A stretch of DNA of 64,000 nucleotides from Desulfuromonas sp. AOP6 (GCF_009731355.2 NZ_AP022810.1:2570001-2634000), one strand, 5' to 3'; shown: positions 1 through 11,241, counted from the first letter of the stretch. Numbers and translations are program-made. Notes: generated by a model not told the origin, from the sequence alone.

Positions 1-1169
1 GGGAAATCCTCGTAGAGCAGGCCGTTGTCCTGGTCGGGATTGAGAAGCATCTCCTTGCGGCCGCCGCTTCCCATGATGATGAGGCAGAAACGGATGGGGG
101 GCGGCACCTTCCCTTCCTGCTTCATCTCGGCGAGAATGAGATCGAAACAGCGCCTCATGATGCAGTGGTGAATATAGGAGAGAATCTCCATGGTCTCGAA
201 ATGGGAGCGCGCCTCGCCCATGAGGGCCTTGGCCACCTTGACAACACTGGCACGAGCCGTCACCAGCTCGTCGATGGAGCGCGCCTCCTTGACGCTGCCC
301 ACCAGGATCATCGACTTCTGGCTGCGGTATTTCATGAGATCGCGCAAGGTCACCATGCCCACCACTTCACCGCTATCGATGACCGGCATGTGCTTGATGC
401 GGTGCCCCATGAGAAAGCTGGTGGCCTCGTACATATAGGCGTCCACGGGCATGGTATGGGGATTGGCGGTCATGACGTCGGCGGCGGTCAGCATGTCGCA
501 ATCGGCGCCTTCCCGAGCCATGACCTTACGCACCAGATCATGCTCGGTGATGATCCCCGCGGCGGCTTTTTGGTCATCTCGGACAATGAGCGAGCCGATG
601 CCACGCTCAATCATCAGGCGAGCCACCTCGCGCACTGGAGTAGTCGACGTACAGGTCTCCACCGGCGACGACATGATCTCGGACAGGCGCTTTTTGAATG
701 GATAGGCCTCCATCTGCGTCAGCGCCTTCTGGGTATGATCCTCGACCATCTCCGAATAGAGGCTGCGCACGCGAGAAAGGATGGTACGAGTGAAGTGCTC
801 GGTAATCTGGGGGCAATGCTTGGCGGCACGGGTCAGCAGTTCCTGAGGCAGCAGATAACACTCCGTGGCTTTCACCGTGCGGGCTCCGGCCGTGTAGCGT
901 TCGCCGGTAAAGATGGGGGTTGCACCGAAAAACTGTCCCTCCTTGCGGTAGTCGACGACCATTTCCACACCGCCGGGAGTCAGGGCGACGATCTCCACCA
1001 GCCCCTTATTGATTAAATAAAGATACCCGGTTGGAGAATCATGCTGGTGAAAAACATGGGTGTGGGGAGGGAACTTCTGGGTGACGGCATGCTGTTCGAA
1101 ATCGGCCAGAATATCCGCCGGGAGCTGACTGAAGGGTTCCGTAGCTTGTAAGGTCTTTATCAAATCCAT
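1..1169 (-). CDS. cNMP-binding / CBS-pair / DUF294 nucleotidyltransferase-like signalling protein (3' end cut by window edge)
   Basis: I translated this directly from the minus strand; about 389 residues are visible. An N-terminal cyclic-nucleotide-binding fold (roughly residues 10-125) is followed by a CBS pair (about 170-300, including ITEHDLVRKVMAREG and VVGMVTLRDLMRYR). The start of a DUF294 domain follows, with the motif IIMGSGGRKEMLLNPDQDN, the nucleotidyltransferase-like GSxGR signature. In the family this order gives a soluble sensor that couples nucleotide binding to a putative nucleotidyl transfer; substrate unknown. The ATG at 1169 begins MDLIKTLQATEPFSQL, the usual start of the cNMP fold. 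Domain order is clear; physiological role is not. Confidence 0.85.
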   Translation of the reverse strand, partial: MDLIKTLQATEPFSQLPADILADFEQHAVTQKFPPHTHVFHQHDSPTGYLYLINKGLVEIVALTPGGVEMVVDYRKEGQFFGATPIFTGERYTAGARTVKATECYLLPQELLTRAAKHCPQITEHFTRTILSRVRSLYSEMVEDHTQKALTQMEAYPFKKRLSEIMSSPVETCTSTTPVREVARLMIERGIGSLIVRDDQKAAAGIITEHDLVRKVMAREGADCDMLTAADVMTANPHTMPVDAYMYEATSFLMGHRIKHMPVIDSGEVVGMVTLRDLMKYRSQKSMILVGSVKEARSIDELVTARASVVKVAKALMGEARSHFETMEILSYIHHCIMRRCFDLILAEMKQEGKVPPPIRFCLIIMGSGGRKEMLLNPDQDNGLLYEDF

Positions 1170-1226
1170 GACAACCCCGCTTTTGCCTGCCATAACTCTG
1201 CCCTGGTGTGCCGTCATACGAAAAAA

Positions 1227-1287
1227 GCCTCCTGGAACGGGAAGCTTCTTTCATTGTTCGAACGGGGACAACCCGCCATCAGGAGGC
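1227..1287 (-). terminator. Probable rho-independent terminator of the small membrane protein gene
   Basis: GCCTCCTG (1227-1234) is complementary to CAGGAGGC (1280-1287). On the minus strand the stem is followed by six T. The inner loop can pair further through CGGG/CCCG. The stem begins at the stop codon of the gene ending at 1279. Confidence 0.5.
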
Positions 1288-1668
1288 GGAGGAGTCTTTC
1301 TTCTTTTTTTTACGGCCCAGGTTCATGGGATGCGCCTGCCGGCTGATGATGAAATCGAGGAAGATCTTGATCCAGATGGTCGAACCGGCCACGGCGATCC
1401 AGGATTGCGGATCTTGCAGCGCCCCCAGGCCGAGCAGGATACCCAGCGCGGTTCCCAGCGCCACCAGGCCGGCGGCCAGATTGACCAGCCCCACCAGGGT
1501 GGCCCATTTCTCCGGCCGGGGAGGCGACTCTCCCCGCTTGAGGGCGACTTCGGAATAATCGCGCTTGCCGAATATCCGCCAGGTCCGCCGCAGCCAGAAG
1601 AAGGCCATGGGGAACAGGGCGAGAAACAAAACCCACTGCAGCACGAAATTGAAATAGTAGTTGAACAT
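1279..1668 (-). CDS. Small integral membrane protein, unknown function
   Basis: 129 residues from the ATG at 1668, which has GGGAG eight bases upstream. Longer upstream readings run through the terminator of the neighbouring symporter gene and are less likely. The protein has about three hydrophobic segments (roughly residues 5-22, 48-72 and 80-100) and a lysine-rich C-terminus (RKKKKKDSSAS), as expected for a cytoplasmic tail. No family is recognised. It lies between a sensor-type protein and the solute symporter, but a terminator separates it from the symporter, so co-transcription is not supported. Confidence 0.7.
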   Translation of the reverse strand: MFNYYFNFVLQWVLFLALFPMAFFWLRRTWRIFGKRDYSEVALKRGESPPRPEKWATLVGLVNLAAGLVALGTALGILLGLGALQDPQSWIAVAGSTIWIKIFLDFIISRQAHPMNLGRKKKKKDSSAS

Positions 1669-1761
1669 AATCAGACTCCCGTCATCCTCTACAGACCCGA
1701 AACACCGTTTAAAACGAACCCTTTTTACCTGATGAAGAAGGCTGCAATCAATATAAATCTG

Positions 1762-1791
1762 AAAAAAAACCCCGCCAGCGCACTGGCGGGG
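1762..1791 (-). terminator. Rho-independent terminator of the symporter operon
   Basis: Nine-base-pair stem CCCCGCCAG/CTGGCGGGG (1770-1778 with 1783-1791) with a four-base loop. On the minus strand it is followed by eight T (A-run at 1762-1769). It lies 44 bases past the symporter stop codon. Confidence 0.85.
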
Positions 1792-1834
1792 TAAACAAAT
1801 CAAACTGACATTCTGTAATTAGCGTATGGAAAGC

Positions 1835-3646
1835 CTAGTGTCCGTGGCTTCCATCCACAGCCTTGGCACCACGAGGTACGCGGACGCTTTCGACCAGGTG
1901 CTGGATGTGCTCGGGGGGAGCTGCGGTCATCTTGCTGACCACATAAGCCACGCCGAAGTTGATCAGGGCACCGATGGCACCGAAGGCCTCGGGGGTGATG
2001 CCGAAGAAGGCGTTGGCGCCGCCGATCAGACCGAGATAATCGGTTCCCTTGATGAAGAAGATCCCCTTGTGAGCAAAGACGTAGAACAGGGTAACCGTCA
2101 GACCGGCGACCATGCCGGCGATGGCACCTTCTTTGTTCATGCGCTTGTTGAAGATACCCATCATCAGACAGGGGAAGAGGGAGCTGGCGGCGATACCAAA
2201 GGCCAGGGCCACGGTACCGGCGGCGAAGCCCGGCGGGTTGAGGCCGAGGTAACCAGCAACCACGATGGAGCCGGCCATGGCGATCTTGCCGGCCATCAGT
2301 TCAGCCTTTTCACTCATGTTGGGCATCCACATGTCCTTGAGCAGGTCATGGGAGATAGCCGAGGAGATGGCGAGGAGCAGACCGGCCGCGGTGGAGAGAG
2401 CGGCGGCCAGACCACCGGCAGCAACCAGGGCGATGACCCAGTTGGGCAGCATGGCGATCTCAGGATTGGCCAGAACCATGATATCGGCGTTGACTGAAAG
2501 CTCGTTACCTTGCCAGCCAGCCGCTTGGGCCTTGGCCAGAACCTCGGGGTTCTTCGTCTTGTCGTTGTAGTACTGGATGCGGCCGTCGCCGTTCTTGTCG
2601 TCGAACTTGAGCAGGCCGGTCACTTCCCAACGCTGCATCCAGGCCGGACGCTCTTCGTACACGATGCTGTTTTCCGTGGCATACATGTCGCCATCCGACA
2701 TAACGGCCTTGTTGACGGTAGCGTGCAGGTTCATTTTGGCCATGGCGGCCACGGCAGGCGCGGTGGTGTAAAGGATGGCGATGAAGACCAGGGCCCAGCC
2801 GGCAGAGTAACGGGCGTCCTTAACCTTGGGCACCGTGAAGAAGCGCACGATGACGTGGGGCAGACCGGCGGTGCCGATCATCAGGGAGACCGTGTAGACG
2901 AACATGTTCAGCTTGCTGCCCGGCACCGACGTCGTATATTCGGCGAAACCGAGGTCGGTCACGATGAGGTTGAGCTTCTCCAGCAGGCTGACGCTGCTGC
3001 CAACCATGTCGGAGCCAAGGCCCAGCTGGGGGATGGGGTTGCCGGTCAGCTGCAGCGAGATGAAGATGGCCGGAACGGTATAGGCCAGAATCAGGACGCA
3101 GTACTGGGCGACCTGGGTGTAGGTGATGCCCTTCATGCCGCCGAAAACGGCATACATGAAAACGATGGCCATTCCGATGTAGATACCGGTTGCGTTGGAG
3201 ACGCCGAGGAAGCGGGAGAAGGCGACACCGACGCCGGTCATCTGACCGATGATGTAGGTCAGAGATGCCGTCAGCAGACAGATGACCGCCACCGAGCTCG
3301 CGCCCTTGGAATAGAATCGGTCCCCGACGAACTGCGGCACGGTAAATTTACCGAACTTGCGCAGGTAGGGAGCCAGGAGCATGGCCAGCAGAACGTAGCC
3401 GCCGGTCCAGCCCATAAGAAAGAGAGAGCCGCCGTAGCCCATATTAGCGATAAGGCCGGCCATGGAGATGAACGATGCGGCCGACATCCAGTCAGCGCCG
3501 GTAGCCATACCGTTCAGGACAGGGTGAACGCCGCCGCCGGCGACATAGAATTCACTGGTGCTCCCGGCTCTGGCCCAGATGGCGATGCCGATATAGAGAG
3601 CAAAAGTGAGACCAACGACAAGATAGGTGATTGCTGCGAGACTCAT
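1835..3646 (-). CDS. Na+/solute symporter, acetate-permease (ActP-like) large subunit
   Basis: 603 residues of a sodium:solute symporter with about 13 membrane segments. It is longer than classic ActP (about 550) because of a hydrophilic insert near residues 310-370, fitting the VC_2705-type subfamily that pairs with a DUF4212 subunit. Motifs include GADWMSAASFISMAGLI and GGMKGITYTQ. The start at 3646 is chosen because GGGAGGAG lies five bases upstream; the longer reading begins inside the intergenic gap. It follows the DUF4212 gene by 13 bases, so the two form an operon ending at the 1762-1791 terminator. Likely role: uptake of acetate or another short carboxylate across the inner membrane. 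The substrate is inferred, not visible. Confidence 0.88.
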   Translation of the reverse strand: MSLAAITYLVVGLTFALYIGIAIWARAGSTSEFYVAGGGVHPVLNGMATGADWMSAASFISMAGLIANMGYGGSLFLMGWTGGYVLLAMLLAPYLRKFGKFTVPQFVGDRFYSKGASSVAVICLLTASLTYIIGQMTGVGVAFSRFLGVSNATGIYIGMAIVFMYAVFGGMKGITYTQVAQYCVLILAYTVPAIFISLQLTGNPIPQLGLGSDMVGSSVSLLEKLNLIVTDLGFAEYTTSVPGSKLNMFVYTVSLMIGTAGLPHVIVRFFTVPKVKDARYSAGWALVFIAILYTTAPAVAAMAKMNLHATVNKAVMSDGDMYATENSIVYEERPAWMQRWEVTGLLKFDDKNGDGRIQYYNDKTKNPEVLAKAQAAGWQGNELSVNADIMVLANPEIAMLPNWVIALVAAGGLAAALSTAAGLLLAISSAISHDLLKDMWMPNMSEKAELMAGKIAMAGSIVVAGYLGLNPPGFAAGTVALAFGIAASSLFPCLMMGIFNKRMNKEGAIAGMVAGLTVTLFYVFAHKGIFFIKGTDYLGLIGGANAFFGITPEAFGAIGALINFGVAYVVSKMTAAPPEHIQHLVESVRVPRGAKAVDGSHGH

Positions 3647-3659
3647 GTAGGCTCCTCCC

Positions 3660-3914
3660 TTATTGCTCGTGAACGTCAAATTTTTCGTCGATCTTATTCA
3701 TCAGAAACGCATAGATGAAGATAAGAGCCACGAAGATGTACATCGATCCCTGCTGAGCGAACCAGAATCCCAGCGGGTAGCCTCCCAGACTGATGTTGTT
3801 GAGAGCATCGGCAAACATAATGCCCGCCCCGTAGGACACCACAAACCAGACCACCAGGATCTGGCCTACCAGTGTTAGTACTGACTTCCAATACGCTTGT
3901 GCACTTCTGTCCAT
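3660..3914 (-). CDS. DUF4212 small subunit of the solute symporter
   Basis: 84 residues starting MDRSAQAYWKSV, with two membrane segments (about residues 15-37 and 53-76) separated by a GGYPLGFWFAQQGS loop characteristic of DUF4212. The start at 3914 has AGGAGGA four bases upstream. Proteins of this family are encoded directly before the large VC_2705-type symporter and are thought to be its accessory subunit. Here the gap to the large subunit is 13 bases, which supports co-translation. Confidence 0.88.
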   Translation of the reverse strand: MDRSAQAYWKSVLTLVGQILVVWFVVSYGAGIMFADALNNISLGGYPLGFWFAQQGSMYIFVALIFIYAFLMNKIDEKFDVHEQ

Positions 3915-4336
3915 AAAATCCTCCTCCTGGTTGGGGAAAATGGCGAATCGCCATTTCACCATGCGAAACCTTCCCTTTCGTTTGCAAACCTAGTGTTCAT
4001 TCTAGCGGCAAAAATCATTTCGTCTATTTTGCCTGAGCACCTCCTAGCTAAAAAAGTAGTTTAATTGACCCTGAACCCTCACATCAGAAACCGCTTTTCA
4101 CACCGCGAGTAAATCAAAAACATGCATATCCAGTGAACGTTGTTATTTTCAGCAAAACCTTATTTCACTGACTTTGGTTTCAATTATCGCCAAAGAGATC
4201 CACATGTCAACAAAAAATTAAAACTCTGTTTGAATTTTTCACACCTAGCGAGATCACGATGGGATAAAAAAAACAGAAAACCATTTCAGCACAAGTAGTT
4301 AACCCCATAAAACAGTTCACCCCAAAGACTCACACC
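3915..4336. other. 422-base non-coding stretch upstream of the symporter operon
   Basis: AT-rich leader region between the symporter operon (transcribed leftward) and the end of the IclR gene. It should contain the operon promoter. I found no convincing sigma-54 element, riboswitch, long repeat or small ORF with a good ribosome-binding site. Confidence 0.5.
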
Positions 4337-5086
4337 CTAACTGGAAATGAAGCCCATCCGAGAACTAATCACATCCCCTGCCCCACAGAGGGAAGCCAGC
4401 AGCCCCATCGACAACCCGTCCACATCGAGGCGAAAATCAGGTCCAACTACCGTCAAGGCCCCGACCACTCGACCGCCGGAAGCCAACAGGGGCACTGCCA
4501 GAGCGGCACTACCCTGCCCAACACCATGCAGATCAGCACAGGCTCCACATTCAAGGATCGCCGCATCCTCAGCCGGCAACAAAACGGCCTCCAGACATGA
4601 ACCCGCGGCACCGGCCACGCCATGCTCAAAAGCCTGCAAGACCCGCCCTGCCGCGCAGCCCCCCAGGGGAAACCTCTTGCCCACCAGAGAAACCACCTTC
4701 ACCTGCTGAGAACAATCCACGCCATCGAGAAACAGCGCCTCATCTCCCCGACGCACCACCAGGTAGACCGCCTCACGATATTCACGGGCCAATGCCTCCA
4801 TGACGGGTTTCGATTTGCGCAACAGATCCATCCGAGACAGGAGCTTCTGACCAACCTCATAGGCCAGCGGCCCCAAGCCATAACCTCCCGCCCCCTTGCG
4901 ACGCTCCACATAGCCTCGACTCTCAAAGGTCGCCAGCAGGCGAAAAACACTCGCCTTGTTCATCCCCAACCGCTCACTCAGCTGCGAAAGGGTGATTTCC
5001 TCATCCTGATCCCCCAGCGCCTCAAGCAGCATCAAGGCATTCTCCACAGACTGCACGCTGTAATCGCCACGCTCCCTGACACGCAT
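4337..5086 (-). CDS. IclR-family transcriptional regulator
   Basis: 249 residues. An N-terminal winged helix-turn-helix (about 10-75; LSQLSERLGMNKASVFRLLATFESRGYVER, split here as LSQLSERLGMNKAS and VFRLLATFESRGYVER) is followed by an IclR effector domain to the C-terminus. An ATG at 5107 is possible, but the ATG at 5086 has a GGGGTGGGGG purine run 6-8 bases upstream and is preferred. It lies upstream of, and in the same orientation as, the acetate-type symporter operon across a 422-base gap, so local control of that transporter is a reasonable inference. The effector is unknown. Confidence 0.85.
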   Translation of the reverse strand: MRVRERGDYSVQSVENALMLLEALGDQDEEITLSQLSERLGMNKASVFRLLATFESRGYVERRKGAGGYGLGPLAYEVGQKLLSRMDLLRKSKPVMEALAREYREAVYLVVRRGDEALFLDGVDCSQQVKVVSLVGKRFPLGGCAAGRVLQAFEHGVAGAAGSCLEAVLLPAEDAAILECGACADLHGVGQGSAALAVPLLASGGRVVGALTVVGPDFRLDVDGLSMGLLASLCGAGDVISSRMGFISS

Positions 5087-5188
5087 AGTCAGCCCCCACC
5101 CCCACATCAAATCTGGGATAATTTATTACAACGTTCTATGTTTTATCGACGTTTACTCTATAGTTTTTGGACGGTTGCGAAATAATAG

Positions 5189-6700
<1,512 letters not shown>

Positions 6701-6717
6701 TTCGCAGCCCTTTTGTG

Positions 6718-6749
6718 AAAAAGCCGGCCCCACAGGGTCGGCTTTTTTT
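6718..6749 (+). terminator. Rho-independent terminator of purB
   Basis: Ten-base-pair stem AAGCCGGCCC/GGGTCGGCTT (one G-U pair) with loop CACA, ending in seven T. Confidence 0.92.
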
Positions 6750-6939
6750 ATGGTGGCCTCGTGAAGGCGTTGTCAGACCGCCAAATACCGGAACCCGGCT
6801 AAGAGCGAAACAGCCAAGGACGGGCTAACCCCCTGTTTTTGAACGACATAGAAAGAGGGGTCCAGCTTGGTGACAATTTTGCAGTGCTCGTGGCGAACCG
6901 GGCCTCGCCTCGGACATTTCCTTCATCTGCGGAGACACC

Positions 6940-9681
6940 ATGAAGATCGTTGTTACCCTGGTCGGCGTGCTCGCAGGCGCCTTTCTCTACAGCTCCCACA
7001 ATCGTTTATTGCTGAGTGCCGCCATCTGCGGCCTCCTGGCCTGGCTGTGGGTGCGCCTCCAGCACCTGCAGGCCCGCCTGGGCAACCTGGAGTACCGCCT
7101 GAACGAGGCCCTTCATTCACTGGAAGCGGCCAAGCAGTCCTCGGCGCAGCACAGCGAATCTCCACGGGACAAGGCCCCCGCCTCCAGCGAGGAGTTCCTG
7201 TTCGAAATCGAGGCACAGGAGCCCCTGCCCCCCCGGGAAGTGCCGGTACGCGCCGCCACAGCTGTGCGGCCGACGCCACCCCCGACGAGACCGGCGGTGT
7301 CACGGCCTATGCCAAAGAAAGCTCCTCAGAAACCGGCGCAACAGATCGAGCTATGGAACATCCTGGTCTCCTACTTCACCGGCGGCAACGTGGTGGTACG
7401 GGCCGGGGTGGTGGTGCTGTTTTTCGGCGTCGCTTTCCTGCTGAAATACTCGGCCGAGCGTAACTTTATCCCCATCGAACTGCGCCTGCTGGGAGTCGGC
7501 CTGGGCGCCATCGCCCTGCTCCTGTTCGGCTGGCGCCTGCGGGTCAAGAAACCGGCCTACGCCCTGATCGTCCAGGGAGCCGCTGTCGGCATCCTCTACC
7601 TGACCATCTTCGCAGCGATGCGCCTCTACCACCTGCTGCCGGCAGGGCTGGTGCTCCCCCTGCTCGTCGCTTTGTCGATCCTCTCGGCTACCCTCGCCAT
7701 TGCACAGGACGCCCGCAGCCTCGCCGTCATTGGCATCCTCGGCGGCTTTCTGGCGCCGATTCTGACCTCGACGGGCGAGGGGAGCCACGTCATGCTCTTC
7801 AGCTATTACGCCCTGCTCAATGCCGGCATCTTCTATACGGCCTGGCACCGCTCCTGGCGGGAGCTCAACCTGCTCGGCTTCGTCTTCACCTTCGCCATCG
7901 GCGCCCTGTGGGGACACGGCAATTACCGCCCCGAACTGTTCGCCACCACCGAACCCTTCCTCATCCTCTTCTTCCTTTTCTATTTCATGCTGGGGATTCT
8001 TTTCGCCCGCAACCAACCCTTCGACTTCAAAGGGTACGTCGACGGCACCCTGGTGTTCGGCACCCCCATCGTCTGCTTCGGCCTGCAGGCCGTACTGGTG
8101 AGGCCCTATGAATATGGCCTGGCCTGGACGGCCCTGGCGGCAGGACTGCTCTATACCGGTACCGCCTGGCTGCTGTTCCGCCGCGGCGGCCCCGCCATGC
8201 GCACCCTGGTGGAGGCCTTTATGGCGACGGGCGTGGTGCTCGGCACCATCGCCATCCCTCTGGCCCTCGATGGCCGCTGGACCTCCGCCGCCTGGGCCCT
8301 TGAAGGGGCGGCCATCGTCTGGCTCGCCCTCCGCAAGGGGCGCTGGATGCCCCGCGCCTTCGGTCTCGCCCTTCAGCCTCTGGCCGGCTTTGCCTTCCTG
8401 ACGGCGGCCGCAGTACCGCCACCGAACCTCCCCCTGGTCAACAGCGCCTTTCTTGGCTGCCTGGCCGTGGCCTTCGCCGGCTTCTTCAGCGCCGGGGTTC
8501 TCTACCGTTACCGCGACAGCGTCCCCACCGCCCGCATGGAAAGCGCCCTCCCCCTGGTCTGGGCGCTGCTGTGGTGGTTCGGCGGCGGGCTGCAGGAGAT
8601 CAACACCTTTGTCTACTCCCCGTACCGGCCGGCAACCAGCCTGGCCTTCTTCGCTCTCTCGGCCGCCCTCGCCTTTTTCATCGGCGAAAAACAGCGCTGG
8701 GAGGATATGAAGCACGTCTACAAGGCGTTGCTGCCGGCCATGATTTTCTCCTTCGCCCAGACGTTCTGGACCGTGAACCGCCATCCCTTCACCCACGGTG
8801 GCGTGATCGCCTGGCCACTGGCCTTCGCGGTTCTCTATACCCTGCTCCATCGTGATCGGCAAAGCAGCCTGGCCCGGCACCTCGCCACCCTGCACCTGGG
8901 GGCGCTGCTGCTGCTCATCGCCCTGGTGACCTGGGAGGCGGCCTGGTGGACCGACCACCTGGTCCGCGGCGCCGATATCTGGCCGCTGGTCACCTGCGCC
9001 CTGGTGCCGGCACTGTTCGTCCTGGCCCTGAGCCGCCGCTGGAATGCCGCTGTGTGGCCTCTCACGGACTACCGGCGAACCTACCTGGTCTACGGTCTGA
9101 CCCCGGTGATCTTCGCTCTGTGGGGGGGCTCGATCCAGATTAACCTGATCAATGCGGGCGGGGCGCGGCCGCTCCCTTACCTTCCCCTGCTCAACCCCCT
9201 CGACCTGACCCAGGCTTTTGTCTTTTTGGCGATGGGATTCTGGAGCACCACGCTCACCCGCCATCTGGGGGAGCAGCCCTTCGGTCTCGAGCGCGTCCCC
9301 CGGCTGGCCCTATTTGGCGGCACGATTTTCTTCTGGCTCAACGCCGTGCTCATTCGCACCCTGCACCATTGGGGCGGGGTGCGCTTTTCCTCCCAGGCCA
9401 TGGCTGCCTCCGACCTGGTGCAGACCTCCCTCTCCATCTTCTGGACCCTGTCGGCCCTGATGATCATGCTGTGGGCCTCGCGCCGGCAGGTGCGGGTGTT
9501 GTGGCTGGTGGGGGCCGGCCTGGTCGCCGTCGTCATCCTCAAACTCTTTGCCGTCGACCTCGCCAACACCAGTACGATTGAACGCATCGTCTCCTTCATC
9601 GGCGTCGGGGTGATCTGCCTGATCATCGGCTATCTGGCACCTCTGCCCCTGCGTGCCCGGGAAGGCTCGGAGACTTCATGA
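6940..9681 (+). CDS. DUF2339 polytopic membrane protein
   Basis: 913 residues. An N-terminal membrane segment and short coiled region (about residues 28-60) precede a Pro/Ala-rich linker (to about 125). The remainder is an almost uninterrupted series of some two dozen hydrophobic helices, the DUF2339 arrangement. The function of the family is unknown; an inner-membrane location is clear. GGAGA lies five bases before the ATG. The stop overlaps the start of the DUF3999 gene by ATGA, so the two are translationally coupled, a pairing seen repeatedly for these families. Confidence 0.88.
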   Translation: MKIVVTLVGVLAGAFLYSSHNRLLLSAAICGLLAWLWVRLQHLQARLGNLEYRLNEALHSLEAAKQSSAQHSESPRDKAPASSEEFLFEIEAQEPLPPREVPVRAATAVRPTPPPTRPAVSRPMPKKAPQKPAQQIELWNILVSYFTGGNVVVRAGVVVLFFGVAFLLKYSAERNFIPIELRLLGVGLGAIALLLFGWRLRVKKPAYALIVQGAAVGILYLTIFAAMRLYHLLPAGLVLPLLVALSILSATLAIAQDARSLAVIGILGGFLAPILTSTGEGSHVMLFSYYALLNAGIFYTAWHRSWRELNLLGFVFTFAIGALWGHGNYRPELFATTEPFLILFFLFYFMLGILFARNQPFDFKGYVDGTLVFGTPIVCFGLQAVLVRPYEYGLAWTALAAGLLYTGTAWLLFRRGGPAMRTLVEAFMATGVVLGTIAIPLALDGRWTSAAWALEGAAIVWLALRKGRWMPRAFGLALQPLAGFAFLTAAAVPPPNLPLVNSAFLGCLAVAFAGFFSAGVLYRYRDSVPTARMESALPLVWALLWWFGGGLQEINTFVYSPYRPATSLAFFALSAALAFFIGEKQRWEDMKHVYKALLPAMIFSFAQTFWTVNRHPFTHGGVIAWPLAFAVLYTLLHRDRQSSLARHLATLHLGALLLLIALVTWEAAWWTDHLVRGADIWPLVTCALVPALFVLALSRRWNAAVWPLTDYRRTYLVYGLTPVIFALWGGSIQINLINAGGARPLPYLPLLNPLDLTQAFVFLAMGFWSTTLTRHLGEQPFGLERVPRLALFGGTIFFWLNAVLIRTLHHWGGVRFSSQAMAASDLVQTSLSIFWTLSALMIMLWASRRQVRVLWLVGAGLVAVVILKLFAVDLANTSTIERIVSFIGVGVICLIIGYLAPLPLRAREGSETS

Positions 9682-11075
9682 AAATCCTGTTTGCCACATT
9701 GATTCTTCCCCTGGTGCTGGCCGGCGCTTCCGGCCCAGCCGCAGCGGCTCCGACACCGGACGCATTCGCCTACGGCCTGCCCCTGGAGACGACGGAAGAC
9801 AACGCTCTGATCGAGGTGATTCTTCCCCTCGCGGTCTACCAGGGAGTCACCCGCGACGACCTGGGCGACCTGCGGGTCTTCAACGCCGACGACCAGGTGG
9901 TGCCCCACACCCTGCGCCAGCCGATCCGCACCCGGCAAAGCGAAGAGACGCTCACCACCGAGCTCCCCTTCTTTCCCCTTCGGGGGGAGGCGGCGCCCAT
10001 CGGCAGCGATCTCTCCCTGCGGGTCGAACGCTCGGCCGAAGGCACCATCGTCGATGTGCGCGCGAACGAATCGGCCTCTGCCTCCAACGACCCCCCGGTC
10101 GCTGCCTACCTGATCGACGCGAGCGCCCTGGAAGACGGTATCGACGGACTGAAGCTGAGCTGGCAGCAGACCGAAGCGAATTTTCTGGGCCAGGCGATTC
10201 TCGAGGCGAGCGACGACCTCAAAGTCTGGCGCCCCCTGGCCACCGCCGCGGTCGCCAACCTGACCTGGCAGGGGCATCATCTCGAACAGCAGAAGATCTC
10301 CCTGCCGCGCACCCGGGCGACCTACCTGCGCCTGCGCTGGCCGGCCGGCCAGGAGCCCCTCGCTCTGGCGTCCGTCGCCGTAGTCACCCGTACCGACATC
10401 CCGGTGGCGCAGCCCCCACGTCAGAGCTTCGAGCAAGAGGCCATGGCCATCGCCGGCGAGCCGGGAAGCTACCGGGTGGATCTTGACGGCGCTGTCCCCA
10501 TCGACTCGGTGCGCATCCGTCTGCCCGGCAACAACACCCTGGCGCAGGTGCGGCTCTTTTCGGGCGCAACCCGCGAGCAACCCGGGCACGAACGCTGGCG
10601 AGGAATGGTCTACACCCTGAATATTCGTGGCCAGGAGCTGCGCAACGATGCCATCATGCTCCCGCCGACGCGGCACCGCCACTGGCTCCTGACCTTCGAG
10701 CAGAACGGCGAGACCACTCACCCCACCCCGGTGCTGGAGTTCGGCTGGCAGCCCGACACCCTGGTCTTTCTCGCCCAGGGCGCAGGCCCCTTCCGCCTCG
10801 CCTACGGCAGCGGCCAGGTGTCTGCACCAAACACGCCGGTCGAAGCGTTCCTGCGTGCCAACGGCAACGGCAAGACGCCGGGGATGACCCCTGCGGCGGC
10901 AATCGCCGGTGAGCCGTACGTGCTGGGGGGCGAAGAGAGGTTGCAGCCGGCCCCCCTGCCCATCCCCTGGAAAAAATATCTTCTTTGGGGGATTCTCGTC
11001 GGGGGTGTGCTGCTGATCGGCGTGCTGGCAGCCTCGCTGCATCGTCAAATGCACGCCAATCAGGGGAAGCCGTAA
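9678..11075 (+). CDS. DUF3999 exported, membrane-anchored protein
   Basis: 465 residues. A signal peptide (about 1-23, ending AGASGPAAAA), a large beta-rich periplasmic portion, and a single C-terminal membrane helix (about 433-455) with a short basic tail. This matches DUF3999, partner of DUF2339. The start overlaps the preceding stop. Together the pair may form an envelope complex, but no biochemical role is known. An 11191-11224 hairpin ends the transcript. Confidence 0.85.
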   Translation: MKILFATLILPLVLAGASGPAAAAPTPDAFAYGLPLETTEDNALIEVILPLAVYQGVTRDDLGDLRVFNADDQVVPHTLRQPIRTRQSEETLTTELPFFPLRGEAAPIGSDLSLRVERSAEGTIVDVRANESASASNDPPVAAYLIDASALEDGIDGLKLSWQQTEANFLGQAILEASDDLKVWRPLATAAVANLTWQGHHLEQQKISLPRTRATYLRLRWPAGQEPLALASVAVVTRTDIPVAQPPRQSFEQEAMAIAGEPGSYRVDLDGAVPIDSVRIRLPGNNTLAQVRLFSGATREQPGHERWRGMVYTLNIRGQELRNDAIMLPPTRHRHWLLTFEQNGETTHPTPVLEFGWQPDTLVFLAQGAGPFRLAYGSGQVSAPNTPVEAFLRANGNGKTPGMTPAAAIAGEPYVLGGEERLQPAPLPIPWKKYLLWGILVGGVLLIGVLAASLHRQMHANQGKP

Positions 11076-11190
11076 GAGGAAAATCCGTCTCGACAACCTG
11101 CCGAAATAACAAGACAAAATTTTCAGCAACGCCCTCGCGAAAATATCTCTTTGTTCCTGGCGAAAAATCATTTATATTCCGCGCCTCTTT

Positions 11191-11224
11191 CACCCCCTTC
11201 ACCACTTTCGAAGGGGGTGCTTTT
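11191..11224 (+). terminator. Rho-independent terminator after the DUF2339-DUF3999 pair
   Basis: Ten-base-pair perfect stem CACCCCCTTC/GAAGGGGGTG with a nine-base loop, followed by CTTTTC. It stands only 18 bases before the radical SAM start, so it may also attenuate read-through into that gene. Confidence 0.8.
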
Positions 11225-11241
11225 CGTGACGCGGAGGCCGC

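Noticed and set aside
165-1016. 283-residue plus-strand ORF
   Set aside because: Antisense of the cNMP/CBS/DUF294 gene, whose translation shows clear conserved motifs.
2510-3718. 402-residue plus-strand ORF
   Set aside because: Antisense of the symporter gene; His/Asp/Gly-rich with no recognisable domain.
3975-4000. Sigma-54 promoter before the symporter operon (minus strand TTTGCA)
   Set aside because: The -24 GG is absent at the required ten-base spacing.
7351-9264. 637-residue minus-strand ORF
   Set aside because: Antisense shadow of the DUF2339 gene: low-complexity Gly/Glu/Gln-rich composition, no ribosome-binding site, while the plus strand has clear membrane helices.
9630-11171. 513-residue minus-strand ORF
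   Set aside because: Antisense of the DUF3999 gene; the plus strand has signal peptide, anchor and ATGA coupling.
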